Assembly: GCA_020216575.1 (NCBI GenBank)
Contig: JAIUYC010000126.1
Location: forward strand, 1-8,113
Source of the DNA: Coleofasciculus sp. S288
GTDB lineage: Bacteria; Cyanobacteriota; Cyanobacteriia; Cyanobacteriales; Coleofasciculaceae
Direction: 5' to 3'
DNA length: 8,113 bases
The notes below the pieces were generated by a model. The model was not told the DNA's origin, made no database searches, and was given only the letters and a program-made list of their open reading frames with translations. The translations under genes were made by a program, and so were the position numbers. Within the stretch, counting starts at the first letter, position 1; every line of letters starts with the position of its first letter. Positions 5,946 through 8,113 of this stretch are shown here, piece after piece.

Positions 5946-6684
5946 AATGGTCGTGGTAGATAACGCGATTTGGTTTGTGCGGACGGTTTTTTTCGATTGT
6001 CTGAATCGGTCTAGCGGGAACACCAGCGACAACGGTATGGGGGGGTACGTCTTTTGTGACAACCGCCCCAGCGGCAACAACTGCGCCTTTGCCTATGCGA
6101 ACACCATCAGTAATAATTGCGCCTGCACCCAACCAAACGTCATCTTCGATCGCAATGCCTTCAGCGGTAATTCCTTGTTCGACAAATGAACGGGTTGGGT
6201 CGTCAAAAACGTGATTGACAGCAAGAATCTGGGTGAAGGGCGATGTATAAACGCGATCGCCAATCTGAACTCCACCTTGTCCTCGAATAACGCTATATTC
6301 CCCAATCAGACTATTACTGCCAATCTTGATACCAGAGTGGGGTAAATCTCGAAAGTTATAAACGTGGAGAACAGCCCCGTGCATGACCAGGGTGTTCGAG
6401 CCAATTTCGATCCCGTGGGGGCAGGCATGCAAGTACACCCCCTGATCGAGGTAAACGCCCTGAGCGAGTTTGATGTTGCTAGCAAACCGCAAGCGCACAC
6501 CATTCTCTATAGCAGCCATCCCCTCCATCCGGAGAACTAAGCGGTAGAAAACAGCACGTATCCCAATGCCAACAATTGTGGGTATCCAGCCAAAAAGTGC
6601 CAGAATTGCTTGCTCCCACAGATAGCGTCGCCATCCTGAAGCTTGACGACTAAGATAGAGATGGATACCCTGAATAAGGGACAT
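5944..6684 (-). CDS. Hexapeptide-repeat (left-handed beta-helix) acyltransferase
   Basis: A 246-residue protein. The N-terminus is hydrophobic and may be membrane-associated (about 24-50, with [19 protein letters not shown]). Repeated hexads of the [LIV]-G-x-x-x-x type run from about residue 63 to 210, for example [54 protein letters not shown] and [10 protein letters not shown]158 in AVNHVF is placed like the catalytic His of this superfamily, and GVPARPI (221-227) is the usual terminal motif. Relatives are O-acetyltransferases acting on sugars of lipopolysaccharide, capsule or Nod-factor type, using acetyl-CoA. The start is ATG 6684; GAGGAGGAG lies 11 bases upstream, a little far but strong. 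The gene is first in a tight pair with the GT2 gene, so it may acetylate the same sugar or lipid-linked product. The family is sure, the acceptor unknown. Confidence 0.82.
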   Translation of the reverse strand: MSLIQGIHLYLSRQASGWRRYLWEQAILALFGWIPTIVGIGIRAVFYRLVLRMEGMAAIENGVRLRFASNIKLAQGVYLDQGVYLHACPHGIEIGSNTLVMHGAVLHVYNFRDLPHSGIKIGSNSLIGEYSVIRGQGGVQIGDRVYTSPFTQILAVNHVFDDPTRSFVEQGITAEGIAIEDDVWLGAGAIITDGVRIGKGAVVAAGAVVTKDVPPHTVVAGVPARPIQTIEKNRPHKPNRVIYHDH

Positions 6685-6806
6685 CTTTAAGGGGACTCCT
6701 CCTCACAGGTTCTGCCCTGCGAAGTAAAGTGGCAAGGGTTGGCTAAAACAGGACTACACCCTTTCTTGATGTTGGCTTCAAGCTCTTTTCTCCTTGAGTA
6801 GATAGG

Positions 6807-6848
6807 CTTAATCCTCTTAGATGAGCTAGATGATACTTTAGGATTAAG
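6807..6848 (-). promoter_or_regulatory. Inverted repeat with internal direct repeat upstream of the acyltransferase-GT2 pair
   Basis: CTTAATCC (6807-6814) and GGATTAAG (6841-6848) are perfect 8-base inverted arms with 26 bases between them. The spacer contains AGATGA twice, 3 bases apart (6819-6824 and 6828-6833). The element is about 125-165 bases upstream of the first gene of the pair, a plausible place for an operator or leader structure. The symmetry is seen; the function is inferred. Confidence 0.3.
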
Positions 6849-7006
6849 TTACTCCCTGAAAAGAAAAATCGCAAGGAGTGAAAGTTAATCTTCACTAATA
6901 CTTTAAAAAGCTAAGTCCGCCTCTTTCGGTTTAAATTGCTGTTAATTTTAAACGAAACAATAGGCAATTCTTGGTAACTAAATAAAAATTTAACGATCGC
7001 CCTAAG

Positions 7007-7020
7007 GGTTAGTGGTTAGT
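7007..7020. repeat. Heptamer direct repeat GGTTAGT x2
   Basis: Two perfect tandem copies of GGTTAGT, followed by GGG, lie 37 bases downstream of the aroK stop. It is a minimal repeat of the kind frequent between cyanobacterial genes; two copies alone could be chance. Confidence 0.4.
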
Positions 7021-7056
7021 GGGATGTATGCAAGATTCCTACACCTTCTTCAGGCT

Positions 7057-7599
7057 TCATGCAGGTTGTGATTTAATTACTGTGGGAATGTCTGCAATAA
7101 TTCGTGAGGCGATCGCTTCTGGTGTATCGCTGGTATTTACAGGGATGCGAAGGTCGGCTTCCGCATAGAGATTGCGTCGCTGATCGAGGAGCGTTTGCAG
7201 CGCCTGGGCGGGATTGGGGGTTTGCAGGAGAGGGCGAGTGGTATCATTTTTCAATCGTTCAATTAATACCTCCACAGGTGCGTCCAACCAGACAATCAAA
7301 CCGTGGTGTAGGTAGCTCCAGTTCATTCGTCGCAGTACAATACCGCCACCCGTAGCAATAGTCAAGTGATTATAAGCCGATAATTCTGACAGTACCTGAG
7401 CTTCTAACTGTCGAAAACTATCTTCACCATCAGCGGTAAAAATCTCATTAATCGTTTTACCGGCAATTTGCTCAATCAGTACATCGGTGTCAAAGAAACG
7501 GTAGCCTAGCTGTGGCGCTAGCTGTTGTCCTACCGTTGTTTTGCCTGTCCCCATCATGCCGATGAGAAAAACATTGATTCCCTTTAATAACTCACTCAC
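7057..7599 (-). CDS. aroK: Shikimate kinase
   Basis: A complete 180-residue cytoplasmic kinase that phosphorylates shikimate to shikimate 3-phosphate with ATP, the fifth step of the pathway to chorismate and aromatic amino acids. All key motifs are present: Walker A GMMGTGKT at 14-21; FDTD at 36-39, whose D39 matches the shikimate-binding Asp; GEDSFRQLE at 58-66 with the shikimate-binding Arg at 63; TGGG at 83-86; the lid segment around RPLL at 122-125; and DQRRNLYAEAD at 139-149, whose Arg contacts the substrate. The length is normal for the family. The start is GTG 7599, placing the first strand at the proper distance from Walker A; no clear ribosome binding site is seen and no better start exists. 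It shows no functional link to the sugar genes downstream and is separated from them by 372 bases. Confidence 0.95.
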   Translation of the reverse strand: MSELLKGINVFLIGMMGTGKTTVGQQLAPQLGYRFFDTDVLIEQIAGKTINEIFTADGEDSFRQLEAQVLSELSAYNHLTIATGGGIVLRRMNWSYLHHGLIVWLDAPVEVLIERLKNDTTRPLLQTPNPAQALQTLLDQRRNLYAEADLRIPVNTSDTPEAIASRIIADIPTVIKSQPA

Positions 7600-7654
7600 T
7601 TAAGAATCTGATTAAATTTTTGTGGACATTTACGATCCTACATGGTTCTTGGCT

Positions 7655-8113
7655 TCAGACGCTGTGGCTCGGAATGCAGTTAGGATACAGTGTCTTTGGA
7701 GTTTTCTGTTCCTCCATTTGCTCCGTTAGCTTTTGAGCAACATAGATTCTAATCATTGGTTGTTGCGTGAAACTGCTAGATTTCTTTTCAATTAGCGATC
7801 GGCGTTGCAAGGATTCTACAGCTTCTATTCGCTCCCAACTTGATACGCTGGGTATCAGCTCCTCCGGCCATCCAGGTAGTGTCACCACCTCGTGATGAAT
7901 GGCGAACCCGTACATGACTTGCCGTTCTAGAGCTGAGAGACGATTGAATTGCTGGTCTAACAGTTCACGGATATCACCAAAGACGAAACCTCCTTCGGTT
8001 AAGAATCTAGTAGTATCCCCATCAAAGATATCTTGAATCGTCGTTGTCACAATTTTTAACATTAACGGATTACTAGCGTAAAGCCGCACAAGTATCTGCT
8101 GTTCTTTCTCTGA
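7655..8113 (-). CDS. C-terminal end of an NB-ARC/STAND-type ATPase protein, apparently lacking its repeat domain
   Basis: The frame is open at the window edge (8113) and ends with TGA at 7655-7657, giving 152 visible residues. The stretch VRLYASNPLMLKIVTTTIQD matches the region of the conserved GxP/GLPL-type motif near the end of NB-ARC ATPase domains, and FNRLSALERQVMYGFAIHHE followed by VESLQRRSLIEKK matches the winged-helix part that follows. These sections are familiar from large cyanobacterial NB-ARC proteins, where WD40, TPR or similar repeats normally come next. Here the protein ends about 20 residues after RIYVAQKLTEQ in a polar tail, and no repeat sequence is found in any frame down to aroK. 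It is either a short repeat-less member or a 3'-truncated relic. The start visible at GTG 8089 is internal to the domain and not the true start. STAND ATPases act as signalling or defence switches; the role here is unknown. Confidence 0.6.
   Translation of the reverse strand, partial: SEKEQQILVRLYASNPLMLKIVTTTIQDIFDGDTTRFLTEGGFVFGDIRELLDQQFNRLSALERQVMYGFAIHHEVVTLPGWPEELIPSVSSWERIEAVESLQRRSLIEKKSSSFTQQPMIRIYVAQKLTEQMEEQKTPKTLYPNCIPSHSV

Larger units (their letters stand above)
6685..7056. other. Non-coding interval between shikimate kinase and acyltransferase genes
   Basis: These 372 bases hold no gene I can support on either strand and no tRNA-like fold. They are AT-rich in the middle (about 6840-7000). 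They contain the ribosome binding site of the acyltransferase gene (GAGGAGGAG, about 6696-6704), an inverted repeat (6807-6848) and a heptamer repeat (7007-7020). A promoter for the acyltransferase-GT2 pair is expected here, but I cannot point to convincing -35/-10 boxes. I also see no clear terminator after aroK. Confidence 0.5.

Noticed and set aside
6685..7056. tRNA or other known RNA gene in the largest gap
   Set aside because: No T-loop, anticodon stem or CCA-adjacent acceptor stem could be matched on either strand.

Overview
The window looks like cyanobacterial chromosome, probably from a large filamentous or mat-forming lineage. The evidence is: five copies of the HIP1 octamer GCGATCGC (3597-3604, 3918-3925, 4293-4300, 6253-6260, 7109-7116), all inside genes; heptanucleotide tandem repeats between genes; a STAND-type NB-ARC ATPase fragment; and protein sequences of cyanobacterial type. 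Every gene I can support lies on the minus strand, so the window is read from high to low coordinates. No RNA gene, insertion sequence or CRISPR array is visible.

Layout in the direction of transcription. (1) 8113-7655 is the end of an NB-ARC/STAND protein that enters from outside the window and stops without the WD40 or other repeat domain usual for such proteins. (2) 7599-7057 is shikimate kinase (aroK), a housekeeping gene. (3) 7056-6685 is a 372-base non-coding stretch with a heptamer repeat and an inverted repeat. (4) 6684-5944 is a hexapeptide-repeat acyltransferase, coupled to 5932-4682, a family 2 glycosyltransferase with a membrane-bound C-terminal half. (5) 4509-2869 is a B12-binding radical SAM enzyme of the BchE/HpnJ type, preceded by a palindrome-rich intergenic region. 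(6) 2687-2319 is a small four-helix EamA/ArnE-like membrane protein. (7) 2177-1517 is a family 39-type (GT-C) glycosyltransferase broken by an internal deletion and frame change. (8) 1333-398 is a flippase-like LPG-synthase-TM/UPF0104 membrane protein. (9) 256-1 is the start of a second GT-C/GT39-like membrane glycosyltransferase that leaves the window.

From 6684 down, the genes resemble a lipid-linked sugar module on the logic of ArnC-ArnE/F-ArnT: a cytoplasmic GT2 charges a polyprenyl phosphate with a sugar, a small EamA-type protein helps flip it, and GT-C enzymes transfer the sugar to an acceptor outside the membrane. The acyltransferase and the radical SAM/B12 enzyme could modify the sugar or lipid. 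This is inference from domain types and order; no substrate can be read from the sequence. The decayed GT-C gene suggests that the module is being remodelled, with the second GT-C gene possibly providing the transferase step.
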